Of a stretch of DNA of 64,000 nt, positions 35,439 to 43,875 are shown in pieces; the first letter of the stretch is position 1, and each line of letters starts with the position of its first letter. The stretch spans positions 124,001 to 188,000 of the forward strand of contig NZ_ABCK01000002.1 of assembly GCF_000170755.1 (NCBI RefSeq), read 5' to 3'. Source of the DNA: Lentisphaera araneosa HTCC2155. GTDB lineage: Bacteria; Verrucomicrobiota; Lentisphaeria; Lentisphaerales; Lentisphaeraceae. The notes beneath the pieces were generated by a model, which saw only the letters and a list, made by a program, of their open reading frames with translations, did no database searches and had not been told where the DNA came from. The translations under genes were made by a program, and so were the position numbers.

Positions 35439-36503
35439 ATGATGAGTGACTTATTGAAAGATGACAATTACCAAAACTGGTTAAAGGTCATAGTTGGAAA
35501 AATTAAAGAGGCACAAATTAAAGTTGCTTCTGTTGCTAATAGTTCTTTGATTCTTTTTTACTGGGAGTTGGGTCGTTTGGTCGTGGAGAAGCAATCTGAA
35601 AGTTCTTGGGGCGACAAGGTTATAGATCAGCTTTCTCAGGACTTACAAAAAACATTTCCTGATTTAAAGGGTTTGTCTCGATCCAATATAAAATACTGTA
35701 AGCGCTTTTATCTTTTCTATACAGCTAAGGGAATTGGTCAACAGGCTGTTGACCAATTACTAAAAGAGCATCTAGTGCAAGTTCCCTGGGGCCACAATAT
35801 TCAGGTTTTTACCAAAGCAAAAAATCTAGATGAAGCGCAGTATTATTTGAATCAAAGTCGCGAAAATGCTTGGAGTCGGGATGTATTGGCATTGCAAATA
35901 AAATCGAATTTGTACGGACGGGAAGGTAAAGCTTTGAGTAACTTTCAGCAAACTTTGCCCGCACCGCAATCCGACCTAGCTCAGCAAACCTTGAAAGACC
36001 CTTATGTCTTTGATTTTTTGACGATGACTCAACCCTACAATGAAAGGGATATAGAACTACAGTTAACAGAGCACATCACCAAATTTCTGTTAGAGCTAGG
36101 CAAGGGCTTTGCTTTTGTTGGGCGGCAGTATCATTTAGAAGTGGGTGATTCGGATTATTATCTGGATCTACTTTTTTATCATATAAAGCTAAAATGTTAT
36201 GTGGTGGTGGAACTTAAAAATACTAAGTTTATCCCGGAGTACGCGGGTAAACTGAATTTTTACCTTTCGGCAGTGGATAGTTTGTTGAAGGGAGAGGATG
36301 ATAAGCCGACGATAGGTATCTTACTCTGTCGCGATAAGAACAAAATCGAAACTGAATTTGCTCTGCGGGATATGAAAAAACCTATGGGCGTGAGTGAATT
36401 TACTTTGAGTGAGGTTTTGCCAGAAGAATTGAAGTCTTCTTTACCGACAATAGAAGAGATTGAATTGGATATGAAGAATTTGGAAAATAGGCACGATGCT
36501 TAG
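35439..36503 (+). CDS. DUF1016/YhcG-family PD-(D/E)XK nuclease
   Basis: 354 residues. N-terminal DUF1016 helical domain (residues 10-170: LILFYWELGRLVVEKQ, SWGDKVIDQLSQDL, FPDLKGLSRSNIKYCKRFY, VPWGHN) and C-terminal nuclease domain (about 185-345). The PD-(D/E)XK residues are visible: Asp243 in LDLLFYH and Glu258-Leu-Lys260 in VVVELKNTKF. YhcG proteins are found inside type I restriction loci and other defence or mobile regions, and some suppress recombination intermediates; a single cellular role is not settled. An hsdR relic follows directly, so this is probably what survives of a restriction-modification locus. Two adjacent ATG codons after AGGAG make the start uncertain by one residue. 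Confidence 0.93.
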   Translation: MMSDLLKDDNYQNWLKVIVGKIKEAQIKVASVANSSLILFYWELGRLVVEKQSESSWGDKVIDQLSQDLQKTFPDLKGLSRSNIKYCKRFYLFYTAKGIGQQAVDQLLKEHLVQVPWGHNIQVFTKAKNLDEAQYYLNQSRENAWSRDVLALQIKSNLYGREGKALSNFQQTLPAPQSDLAQQTLKDPYVFDFLTMTQPYNERDIELQLTEHITKFLLELGKGFAFVGRQYHLEVGDSDYYLDLLFYHIKLKCYVVVELKNTKFIPEYAGKLNFYLSAVDSLLKGEDDKPTIGILLCRDKNKIETEFALRDMKKPMGVSEFTLSEVLPEELKSSLPTIEEIELDMKNLENRHDA

Positions 36504-36551
36504 TAAAGTTACATCTATAAATAATGGGTTGAATGAAGGATGATTACATAA

Positions 36552-36700
36552 AATCAATTAGAGCAATTATGTATAGGCCGGTTTGAAGAGATTGGCTATG
36601 ATTATGTGTGTGGCTATGACATTGCTCCCGAGGAGCCAGGAGAAGAGCGTAGCGATTATCGCAAAAATTATTAGAAGACCGTTTATTAGATCGCTTAAAG
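36552..36700 (+). pseudogene. hsdR: Frameshifted 5' relic of type I restriction gene hsdR
   Basis: The frame reads LEQLCIGRFEEIGYDYVCGY then DIAPEEPGEERSDYRK and hits a stop. This is the recognisable start of HsdR (the LEELGYEV..G.DIAP......R..Y pattern). A change of frame restores the next conserved stretch, LLEDRLLDRLK. There is no nuclease or helicase domain downstream; the relic runs into a dispersed repeat. It shows that a type I restriction system once lay here beside the DUF1016 gene. Confidence 0.8.
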
Positions 36701-36734
36701 GTGGGTTTTCTAAATCTGCGACCTTTTTCCTTTT

Positions 36735-36763
36735 ATGGCGAAGCCATTACACTTTAAATAGCC
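36735..36763. repeat. Solitary left end of the dispersed element
   Basis: Twenty-nine bases identical to the left end of the full copy 55 bases further on (ATGGCGAAGCCATTACAC followed by TTTAAATAGCC). The centre and right end are missing, so this is a deleted or nested copy. Confidence 0.8.
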
Positions 36764-36789
36764 CTAGGTCCATAATTTCCTACACAAGT

Positions 36790-36961
36790 ATGGCGAAGCC
36801 ATTACACTTTAAATAGCCTGGGATGTCAATCCCAGGACAATTCGATTCAATTCCCGCAATGCCTTTAGGTATTGTACCTAAAGGCACAATTTTGCGTTTC
36901 ATGATATTCATCACCCACATTCACATGTGGGCCTAATTAAAGTTGCATCGCTTCACGATGG
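36790..36961. repeat. Dispersed multi-hairpin element, copy B
   Basis: The cleanest copy. Left end ATGGC-GAA-GCCAT; hairpins CCTGGGAT-GTCA-ATCCCAGG (36817-36836), a 12-base-pair stem TGCCTTTAGGTA/TACCTAAAGGCA (36860-36886) and CCCACAT-TCAC-ATGTGGG (36914-36931); right end CATCG-CTTCA-CGATG. The two outer arms (about 29 bases) pair imperfectly with each other. It lies after the hsdR relic. The remainder of the 563-base gap up to the cytochrome gene holds no other feature apart from its GGAG ribosome site. Confidence 0.88.
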
Positions 36962-37066
36962 GGCAAAAAATTATTTTTAATCTATATCTTCTTTGATTTC
37001 ATCCATTTTGTCACTTCACTTGTCCTGCTCTGTTATCTTAAGCAAAGAAAACTTATCGGAGCAATA

Positions 37067-39703
37067 ATGAAACTCATCCCCTACTTTCTATTGATGGCCA
37101 GCACTAGCTTCGCCGCTGTTGATTTCGAAACCCAAATCAAGCCCATTTTTGATGAGCATTGTATCAAATGCCACGGTCCTGAAAAACAAAAATCTGACCT
37201 TCGCCTCGATAGTCGCGCCAGTATTTTAAAAGGTGGTGACCTCGGGGAACCAGGTGCTCATCCAGGCCACCCAGAAAAATCTACCATCATTGAATTCATC
37301 TCTTTGGATCCCGATGATGACGAAATCATGCCTCCCAAGGGTGATCCCCTAAGTGCAGAACAAATTGAACTAATCTCCACTTGGATTAAAGAGGGCGCTC
37401 AAATGACTGAGAAAAAGATCGCCAAAAAAGAAAAACTTTGGTCCTTGAAGAAGGTAGAAAAAGTTTCCGTTCCACCTGGTGAAAATAATCCTGTCGATGC
37501 GTTCCTTAGTGCAAAACTCAAAGAGAAAAACCTCAAATTTTCTCAGCAAGCTGACCCAGTGGTTTTACTTCGTCGCTTGCATAGCATCCTCATTGGTATT
37601 TTGCCAAGTCCGCAAGAAAAAGATGCCTTTCTAGCGCAATGGGTCGACAATCCCGAGAAAGCTTATTCAGCAAAAGTAGAAGAATTACTGGCATCACAGC
37701 ATTATGGCGAACGTTGGGCTCAACACTGGCTCGATGCTATTCGCTGGGCCGAAACATCGGGTTCCGAATCCAACCTCTACCGCAATAGGTCATGGGAATA
37801 CCGCGACTACGTCGTTCGTTCATTTAATGAAGATAAACCTTATAAAAATTTTATCATCGATCAATTAGCTGGTGATAAGACAGGCTATCCTCGCGCCACG
37901 GGTTTTATGGTCGCCGGCCCTCACGTCCCTCCAGCAACTGTGGGTCAGCAACCGTCTGCCATTGCTGAAGCACGCTACGATCGCTTGGACCAAACCATGC
38001 AAACAGTCGGCGCCTCGATGATGGGTATGACTTTGGGCTGTGCTCGTTGCCACACTCATAAATTTGACCCGATTAAGATTGGTGATTATTATGCGATGCT
38101 CGCAAATTTCCAAGACCTTGAATACGGCATTCGCAAACCCGAACTTCCTGCTCATACAGGGCCGGCAATTCAGGAAGCTAAATACAACAAACTCATTCGC
38201 GATCACCGCAAAACTCTTGAACTCAAATCCTGGAAAGAAACTTGGCACGACCGCTACGAAGCGCATATCCCACGCGAGAATGTGAAAGCGATTCGCATTA
38301 CGACTCTCGGCGGTGATATGGCCTTTGACGAAATGGAAGTTTTTGACCAAACTTACAAAAATCACATGCCACAAGCGAAGCTCAGCACAACACTCGAAAG
38401 TGATAAAAATAATGTTGAGTTCCTACGCGATGGTCAGGTCGGGTACTTCTTTGCCTTCAAAGGAAAAACTAAGGGAAAATCCGCTGAGCTTCTAATTGAA
38501 TTCGATTCATCAATAAAATTACAATCCATTTCTTTCAGTAAAGATCGTAAAGCCAAACTCAACACCAGTTATTTAAGCCCAGAAAATTGGATGACTGAAT
38601 TAGCTAAGTACAAAATTGAGTACCAAGATTCAAAAGGTGAGTGGCATGTCGGCATCAAAAATACTAAAACTGAGAAAGATGTTGCCGAACTCAATGAGCT
38701 CATTGCAAAGAGACTTAAATATGGTGTTCAGCATGAATTTTTAGGTCGCTTTATTGATCCCGTTGTGACCCATATTCTCAAACGTGGTAGCCCCAATACC
38801 CCTGGTGCAGAAGTAGCGCCTAATTCTCTAGCGGTAATCACTCCTACACTCAATATGACGAGCCAGACACCTGGTCCTGAAAGAAGGCTTACTTTTGCCA
38901 AATGGTTAGCTGACGAAGAAAATCCCCTTACTGCTCGTGTGATGGTGAATCGCCTTTGGTATCACACTTTCGGCAATGGTATCGTTTCAACTCTCTCGGA
39001 CTTCGGTAATGCGGGTACCAAGCCTTCTCACCCCGAGTTGCTCGATTTCCTTGCAAGCGAATTCGTAGAGAACAATTGGTCGACCAAAGATATGTTGCGC
39101 CTCTTCGTTTCATCTCGCGCTTTCAAACAAGACAATAAACCCAAAGGCGAAGCTCTTAGAGTTGATGCTGGTAACCTTTTGCTCTGGCGCTACGCTCCTA
39201 AGCGAGCCGATGCCGAAATTATCCGCGACTCAATCTTGAAGCTCTCGGGTAAACTCGATCCAAAAATTGGCGGCCCCTCTTATCGCATCCACAATGTCAA
39301 AAAGCGTTATGGCATGTGGAAAGTGGAAGATAACTTTAGCCAGCATACCTGGCGTCGCATGCTCTACCAAGAGCGCATGAGAGGTGTTGATGACCGTATG
39401 TTTACTGCATTTGACTTCCCGGACTGTGGACAAGTCGTTTCCAAACGTCCTCAGTCGACCACTCCATTGCAAGCACTGAACCTTATGAATAGTCAGTTCA
39501 TGATCGATCAATGCGATATTATTGCTGAGAAAGCCAAAGGTAAAAACACCGACGAATCTATACGAAATACCTTCATGCTGATCTACAATCGTCAACCTGC
39601 AGAAGTCGAACTCGCCATGAGTCGCAAAATCTTAAAAACAGAAAAGCTCAATATTCTCGTTCGAGCCATTCTTAACAGTAACGAATTTATTTTCATTCAA
39701 TAG
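37067..39703 (+). CDS. Secreted PSCyt1-DUF1549-DUF1553 cytochrome protein
   Basis: 878 residues, signal peptide at 1-16 and GGAG six bases before the ATG. Planctomycete-type cytochrome domain (20-110) with heme motif Cys32-IK-Cys35-His36 and MPPKGDPLS. DUF1549 follows (about 145-370: HYGERWAQHWLDAIRWAETSGSE) with a second heme-type motif Cys325-AR-Cys328-His329. A central insert is unassigned. DUF1553 occupies about 610-870 (RLTFAKWLADEENPLTARVM, VNRLWYHTFG, KRADAEIIRDSILKLSG, RPQSTTPLQALNLMNS). Proteins of this build are almost always followed by DUF1501, as here, and are thought to oxidise or bind sugars at the cell surface, though no member's reaction is firmly known to me. Confidence 0.92.
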   Translation: MKLIPYFLLMASTSFAAVDFETQIKPIFDEHCIKCHGPEKQKSDLRLDSRASILKGGDLGEPGAHPGHPEKSTIIEFISLDPDDDEIMPPKGDPLSAEQIELISTWIKEGAQMTEKKIAKKEKLWSLKKVEKVSVPPGENNPVDAFLSAKLKEKNLKFSQQADPVVLLRRLHSILIGILPSPQEKDAFLAQWVDNPEKAYSAKVEELLASQHYGERWAQHWLDAIRWAETSGSESNLYRNRSWEYRDYVVRSFNEDKPYKNFIIDQLAGDKTGYPRATGFMVAGPHVPPATVGQQPSAIAEARYDRLDQTMQTVGASMMGMTLGCARCHTHKFDPIKIGDYYAMLANFQDLEYGIRKPELPAHTGPAIQEAKYNKLIRDHRKTLELKSWKETWHDRYEAHIPRENVKAIRITTLGGDMAFDEMEVFDQTYKNHMPQAKLSTTLESDKNNVEFLRDGQVGYFFAFKGKTKGKSAELLIEFDSSIKLQSISFSKDRKAKLNTSYLSPENWMTELAKYKIEYQDSKGEWHVGIKNTKTEKDVAELNELIAKRLKYGVQHEFLGRFIDPVVTHILKRGSPNTPGAEVAPNSLAVITPTLNMTSQTPGPERRLTFAKWLADEENPLTARVMVNRLWYHTFGNGIVSTLSDFGNAGTKPSHPELLDFLASEFVENNWSTKDMLRLFVSSRAFKQDNKPKGEALRVDAGNLLLWRYAPKRADAEIIRDSILKLSGKLDPKIGGPSYRIHNVKKRYGMWKVEDNFSQHTWRRMLYQERMRGVDDRMFTAFDFPDCGQVVSKRPQSTTPLQALNLMNSQFMIDQCDIIAEKAKGKNTDESIRNTFMLIYNRQPAEVELAMSRKILKTEKLNILVRAILNSNEFIFIQ

Positions 39704-39712
39704 AGGTCGCCC

Positions 39713-41194
39713 ATGAATCCATTAAATATCAGTCCCCAAGGACGTAGCTTTCTCAATCGTCGTGATTTCTTAAAAACTACCGGTGGTGCCCTCGGATCTT
39801 TAGGTCTCTTAAGCCTACTCGGTCAAGATCAACTCCTAGCTGCCGGCTCAGGGAAAAGCCCTATCCGACCCAAGATTAATAGCGCGAACCCCTACGCGCC
39901 TCGTCCCGGTCATTTTCCCGCCAAAGCTAAACAAGTCCTCGTGGTTTACTGCCCAGGTGGTGTGAGTCATGTGGATACCTTTGACTACAAGCCAGATCTC
40001 TGGAAATTCAATGGTCAAAAACCACCGGGGATCCCCGCCGTTACTTTTGAAGGGCCCACGGGCAATATTGCCAAACCCTTCTGGGACTTCAAAGCACGCG
40101 GTAAGAGTGGCAAAATGGTCTCGGATCTTGTGCCTCATTTAGGTGAGCTCTCCGATGAACTGTGCTTTATCCACTCGATGAAAAGTGGTACTAGTGCCCA
40201 CCCTCAAGGTGAAAATTTCTTCAACACCGGCTTCACTGTAGAAGGTCACCCCTCACGTGGTGCGTGGATTTCTTATGCCCTGGGTACAGAAAACCAAAAC
40301 CTCCCTGCATTTGTTGCCATTAACGACCCCCGTGGTAAGCCTCGTTCAGCTAAGAATAACTGGGGCTCGGGTTTCTTGCCCGCGGCTTATCAAGGCACTG
40401 ATTTTAGTGCTTCTGCGCTGCCCGCAAACTTGAATCTACCTAAATCCATCAGCAAAGGTTCAGAAAAAAACACCAATGATTTACTGAAATTCCTCAATGA
40501 AAAGCATATGGAGCAATTCCCCGAAGATTCAAATTTGGCTGCTCGCGTCGCCACTTATGAACTCGCTGGACGTATGCAAATGTCCATTCCCGAGGTCTCC
40601 AATATTGATGCAGAACCACAATATATTTTAGATCAATATGGTGCCAATAGTTCTAATAAAACTAAAAATGAATACGCTCGTAACTGCATCCTCGCTCGTC
40701 GCTTATTGGAACAAGGTGTTCGCGTTGTGGAACTCTATAATGGCGCCAACACCCCCAATGGTATCAATAACTGGGACTCACACTCAAACATCAAGAAAAC
40801 TCACCAAGCTCAAGCCGACATTATGGATCAACCGACTGCGGCGCTCATCAAAGATATGCAGGACCGTGGCATGTTGGACGACGTCCTCGTGGTATGGTGT
40901 ACTGAATTTGGCCGCATGCCTTTCCTACAAGCCAATGGTACTGGCCGCGATCATAACCAAAGCGCCTTTACTTGCTTTATGGCAGGTGCAGGAGTTAAAA
41001 AAGGCTTCAGTTATGGCTCGAGTGATAACTGGGGCTTTAAAGGCGCTGATAAACCAGTGGAAATCTATGACTTTAACGCAACGATCCTCCACCTCATGGG
41101 CTTAGATCATGAACGCCTGTCTTATTACCACAATGGTATTGAAGCTCGACTCACAAATGTTCATGGCCACGTTGTTAAAGATCTCCTAGCCTAA
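39713..41194 (+). CDS. DUF1501 protein with Tat-type signal
   Basis: 493 residues. The N-terminus has a twin-arginine signal (LNRRDFLKTTGGALGSLGLL), implying export in folded form. The DUF1501 domain, an alkaline-phosphatase/sulfatase-fold relative, fills the rest: VYCPGGVSHVDTFDYKPDL, FIHSMKSGTSAHPQGENF, GRGAWISYALG-type stretch, NWDSHSNIKKTHQ, VVWCTEFGRMP, GRDHNQSAFTCFMAGAGVK, and ATILHLMGLDHERL. It lacks the formylglycine motif of sulfatases. Placed nine bases after the cytochrome protein with GAGG as ribosome site, so the two form the standard DUF1549/DUF1553-DUF1501 pair. Confidence 0.93.
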   Translation: MNPLNISPQGRSFLNRRDFLKTTGGALGSLGLLSLLGQDQLLAAGSGKSPIRPKINSANPYAPRPGHFPAKAKQVLVVYCPGGVSHVDTFDYKPDLWKFNGQKPPGIPAVTFEGPTGNIAKPFWDFKARGKSGKMVSDLVPHLGELSDELCFIHSMKSGTSAHPQGENFFNTGFTVEGHPSRGAWISYALGTENQNLPAFVAINDPRGKPRSAKNNWGSGFLPAAYQGTDFSASALPANLNLPKSISKGSEKNTNDLLKFLNEKHMEQFPEDSNLAARVATYELAGRMQMSIPEVSNIDAEPQYILDQYGANSSNKTKNEYARNCILARRLLEQGVRVVELYNGANTPNGINNWDSHSNIKKTHQAQADIMDQPTAALIKDMQDRGMLDDVLVVWCTEFGRMPFLQANGTGRDHNQSAFTCFMAGAGVKKGFSYGSSDNWGFKGADKPVEIYDFNATILHLMGLDHERLSYYHNGIEARLTNVHGHVVKDLLA

Positions 41195-41235
41195 AAAATA
41201 CCGCGCCCGAATAGGGATAAAAACCTTATAAACTG

Positions 41236-41265
41236 AGCCTCACATAAATTATGTGGGGCTTTTTT
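41236..41265 (+). terminator. Terminator after the cytochrome/DUF1501 operon
   Basis: AGCCTCACATAA and TTATGTGGGGCT form a stem with one mismatch, followed by six T residues. It lies about 40 bases after the DUF1501 stop. Confidence 0.88.
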
Positions 41266-41343
41266 CTGGTCTGTACTTAGGTGAAATTTGTCACTTTGCC
41301 CATACTCATTCTGTTTCCTATAAAAATCACCTAAGGAAAATGA

Positions 41344-43044
41344 ATGAAAGTCAGTTTAATACTCACCTGTCTCATAAGTTTAGTCAGTTTTGCTCAAACG
41401 GAAAAGTCTAATGTCCTGATGATTGTCTTCGATGATCTCAATGACTTTATTAGCCCCATGGGAGGTCATTCCCAAAGCACCACGCCTAACTTCAAAGCTC
41501 TCGCAGACGATAGCGTGGTCTTTAAAAATGCTCATAGTAACGCACCCGTTTGCTCTCCTTCTCGCGCCAGTTTTATGACCGGAGTTCATCCTTATAGTTC
41601 GCGCAACTACGGTTTCAAAAATGCTTTTGCTAACTCCGTCCTTAAGAATTCCAAAACCCTTCCTCAATACATGCAGGAAAATAATTATAAGACTTATTCA
41701 GCAGGAAAAATCTTTCACGGTAAAGTGAAAGGCGTTTGGGATGAAGTCGGCGTTGAAGTTGATTATGGTCCTTTGGCTCACAATGGCAAAAAATCAACTT
41801 TACACCCCTCAAATCCTGCGGCCCTCGCTCCATTTGGCGCTTTGGATTCCACTTATGCACCCTTATCTGATGTTCCTGTAGTTCCTGCTTCAGCAGATGC
41901 CCCGGGTCACTCGGGTTGGATGAATGCTAAATGGGGGCAGGCGATGCCCTTTAAATACAATTCAGAGAGTGACCGCGACTTGCTGAATGACGAAAAAACC
42001 CTGCAGTGGTTTCAGAAAAAGCTCAAATCCATGGAACAACAGGGTCATGATGAGCCCTTCTTTATGGCACTCGGCTATATCCGCCCGCACACTCCCTTAG
42101 TTGTTCCTGACAAATACTTCGACATGTTTCCTCTTGATAAAGTTAAATTACCCACAAGAAAACAGGATGATCTAGAAGATACTAACTACAGCTCAGCAAG
42201 TGGGAATAGTTCACGTGGTATAAAAATCTACGAAGCACTCCAAACAGAAGAAGATGCTCTGAGGCGCTATACTCAAGCATATTTAGCTTCTATAGCTTTT
42301 GCTGATGACATGCTGGGCCAAACAATTGATGCACTCGAGAAAAGTTCTTTTAATGATAATACCATTGTGATTCTCTTCAGTGATCATGGTTATCACGTTG
42401 GCGAAAAAAATAATGTTTGGAAATACACTCTTTGGGAAGATAGCACTCGTGTTCCCTTCATGATTAAGCACCCCAAGTATAAAAATAATGCAGGAACAAT
42501 TGTTTCACATCCCATCAGTTTAGTGGATGTCTTCCCCACGATTAAAGACTTTTGTCAATTAACTGGCGATACCAGAAAACATGCTAGCGGTGCCCCTCTT
42601 GATGGTCATAGTGTCAAAACATTTCTAGAAAACCCCAATTCAACTCAATGGCAAGGCCCTGACGTAGCCATGACCATGCTGGATAGCTACACATCCAAAT
42701 TACCTGAGAAACAAAATATCGCCGTCCGTTCAAAAGATTTCCGCTATATTCGCTATGCGAATGGCGAGGAAGAACTTTATGACCACCGCCGCGATCCCCA
42801 TGAGTGGGCCAACCTCGCTTCCAACCCCGAGTATGCTTCGGTCAAAAGTCAGCTCCAAACCAGTATGAAAAAAGAATTAGCCCAAGCTCATAAACCCTCT
42901 AGCCAGGTCAGTAATACAAGTACTAAAGCGAGTGGAGAAACATGGAAAGATACTTATTTCAAAAAGCATCCGGAAGCCGATACTAATAAAGATGGCGAAC
43001 TCAGCTGGCCAGAATTTCATCAGCACAAAAAAACTAATACTTAA
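41344..43044 (+). CDS. Secreted sulfatase with C-terminal EF-hand tail
   Basis: 566 residues, signal peptide at 1-18, AAGGA upstream of the ATG. Iduronate-2-sulfatase-like: VLMIVFDDLNDFI, Cys70 in CSPSRAS, SAGKIFHGK, GYIRPHTPLVVP, LFSDHGYHVGEKNN, and EELYDHRRDPHEWANLAS. A Ser/Thr/Lys-rich linker leads to the tail WKDTYFKKHPEADTNKDG followed by ELSWPEF, an EF-hand loop. This tail is nearly identical to both repeats of the next gene's product, and at DNA level the three form a tandem series. The enzyme should remove sulfate esters; the tail's role (calcium binding, anchoring or assembly) is inferred. Confidence 0.93.
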   Translation: MKVSLILTCLISLVSFAQTEKSNVLMIVFDDLNDFISPMGGHSQSTTPNFKALADDSVVFKNAHSNAPVCSPSRASFMTGVHPYSSRNYGFKNAFANSVLKNSKTLPQYMQENNYKTYSAGKIFHGKVKGVWDEVGVEVDYGPLAHNGKKSTLHPSNPAALAPFGALDSTYAPLSDVPVVPASADAPGHSGWMNAKWGQAMPFKYNSESDRDLLNDEKTLQWFQKKLKSMEQQGHDEPFFMALGYIRPHTPLVVPDKYFDMFPLDKVKLPTRKQDDLEDTNYSSASGNSSRGIKIYEALQTEEDALRRYTQAYLASIAFADDMLGQTIDALEKSSFNDNTIVILFSDHGYHVGEKNNVWKYTLWEDSTRVPFMIKHPKYKNNAGTIVSHPISLVDVFPTIKDFCQLTGDTRKHASGAPLDGHSVKTFLENPNSTQWQGPDVAMTMLDSYTSKLPEKQNIAVRSKDFRYIRYANGEEELYDHRRDPHEWANLASNPEYASVKSQLQTSMKKELAQAHKPSSQVSNTSTKASGETWKDTYFKKHPEADTNKDGELSWPEFHQHKKTNT

Positions 43045-43058
43045 ACAAGGAATAATTC

Positions 43059-43394
43059 ATGAAAAAAGTAATTATTATCACATGTCTACTTTTAGCCTTT
43101 GCTGGAAGTCTACATGCAGACGAGAGCAAAGGAAGTGGGGAAAAATGGAAAGACAGCTATTTCAAAAAGCACCCGGAAGCCGATACCAATAAAGATGGTA
43201 AACTCAGCTGGCCAGAATATAAAGCCCACAAAAATGCTCCGAAAAACCCTCAGGATAACGCGGAAAAAGCGGGTGGCGATAAATGGAAAGATACTTACTT
43301 CGAGAAGTATCCAGAAGCTGACACTAATAAAGATGGCGAACTCAGTTGGTCCGAGTACCACGAACATAAAAAATCTAAAGCCAAAAATATCTAA
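43059..43394 (+). CDS. Small secreted protein with two EF-hands
   Basis: 111 residues: signal peptide at 1-20, then two copies of a 30-residue unit (W-K-D-x-Y-F-x-K-x-P-E-A-D-T-N-K-D-G-x-L-S-W-x-E-Y) separated by a Lys/Asn-rich linker. Each unit has the Asp-x-Asn-x-Asp-Gly calcium loop. It lies 14 bases after the sulfatase whose C-terminus is a third copy. It probably arose by duplication of that tail and may bind calcium, sulfated glycan or the sulfatase tails. AAGGA lies eight bases before the ATG. No enzyme domain is present. Confidence 0.88.
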   Translation: MKKVIIITCLLLAFAGSLHADESKGSGEKWKDSYFKKHPEADTNKDGKLSWPEYKAHKNAPKNPQDNAEKAGGDKWKDTYFEKYPEADTNKDGELSWSEYHEHKKSKAKNI

Positions 43395-43414
43395 ATAATC
43401 CCTTTATTATTTTC

Positions 43415-43444
43415 GCCTCAGAGTCTTTGCTCTGAGGCTTTTTT
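43415..43444 (+). terminator. Terminator after the EF-hand gene
   Basis: GCCTCAGAG and CTCTGAGGC form a perfect nine-base-pair stem with loop TCTTTG, followed by six T residues. Confidence 0.95.
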
Positions 43445-43451
43445 GTGTCTT

Positions 43452-43514
43452 ATGGCGAAACCATTAAACATATATTAGCCTAGGGCGAATTAAAAAAACC
43501 ATCGTTTCACCATG
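43452..43514. repeat. Short (centre-deleted) copy of the dispersed element
   Basis: A left end (ATGG-CGAAA-CCAT, then TTAGCC) is joined almost directly to a right end (AATTAAAAAAACCATCG, CATCG-TTTCA-CCATG); the three central hairpins are missing. It follows the terminator by seven bases. Confidence 0.7.
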
Positions 43515-43586
43515 TAATTACATAGGAATTTTGCGATATCCGCATTTCCTATTCTTACCGATCTGCGTATTTGATTTTATCCCTTT

Positions 43587-43759
43587 ATGGTGGAACCATT
43601 ACACTTCAAATAGCCTGTGATGCCAATCCCAGGACTTCTCCAATAAAAACGCCTTTCAATGCCTTTAGGTATTGTACCTAAAGGCACAAGCATTTTTGGT
43701 GACATTCATCACCCCACATTCACATGTGGGGCTAATTAAAATTACATCGTTTCACGATA
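43587..43759. repeat. Dispersed multi-hairpin element, copy D
   Basis: Left end ATGG-TGGAA-CCAT; hairpins CCTGTGAT/ATCCCAGG (43614-43633, one mismatch), a perfect 12-base-pair TGCC...GGCA stem (43660-43686) and CCCCACAT/ATGTGGGG (43712-43731), one pair longer than in copy B; right end ATCG-TTTCA-CGAT. A further right-end-like fragment follows to about 43818. It lies between convergent genes. The rest of this 480-base gap shows no gene. Confidence 0.85.
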
Positions 43760-43875
43760 ATTAGATCCAAAATTCACTCATGGCGAGGGGCTAATTAAAA
43801 ACCCTACCATTACGATGATTTTTGGCAACATTGTTTATTCTATTATACCTACAATATCCGTGAACTAATGACAAC

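Noticed and set aside
39713-41194. DUF1501 protein as a sixth sulfatase
   Set aside because: It has the alkaline-phosphatase-like fold features but no C/S-x-P-x-R formylglycine motif, and a Tat signal typical of DUF1501.
25548-43759. CRISPR array suggested by repeated hairpins
   Set aside because: Copies are kilobases apart with long, structured, mutually similar interiors and no spacers.
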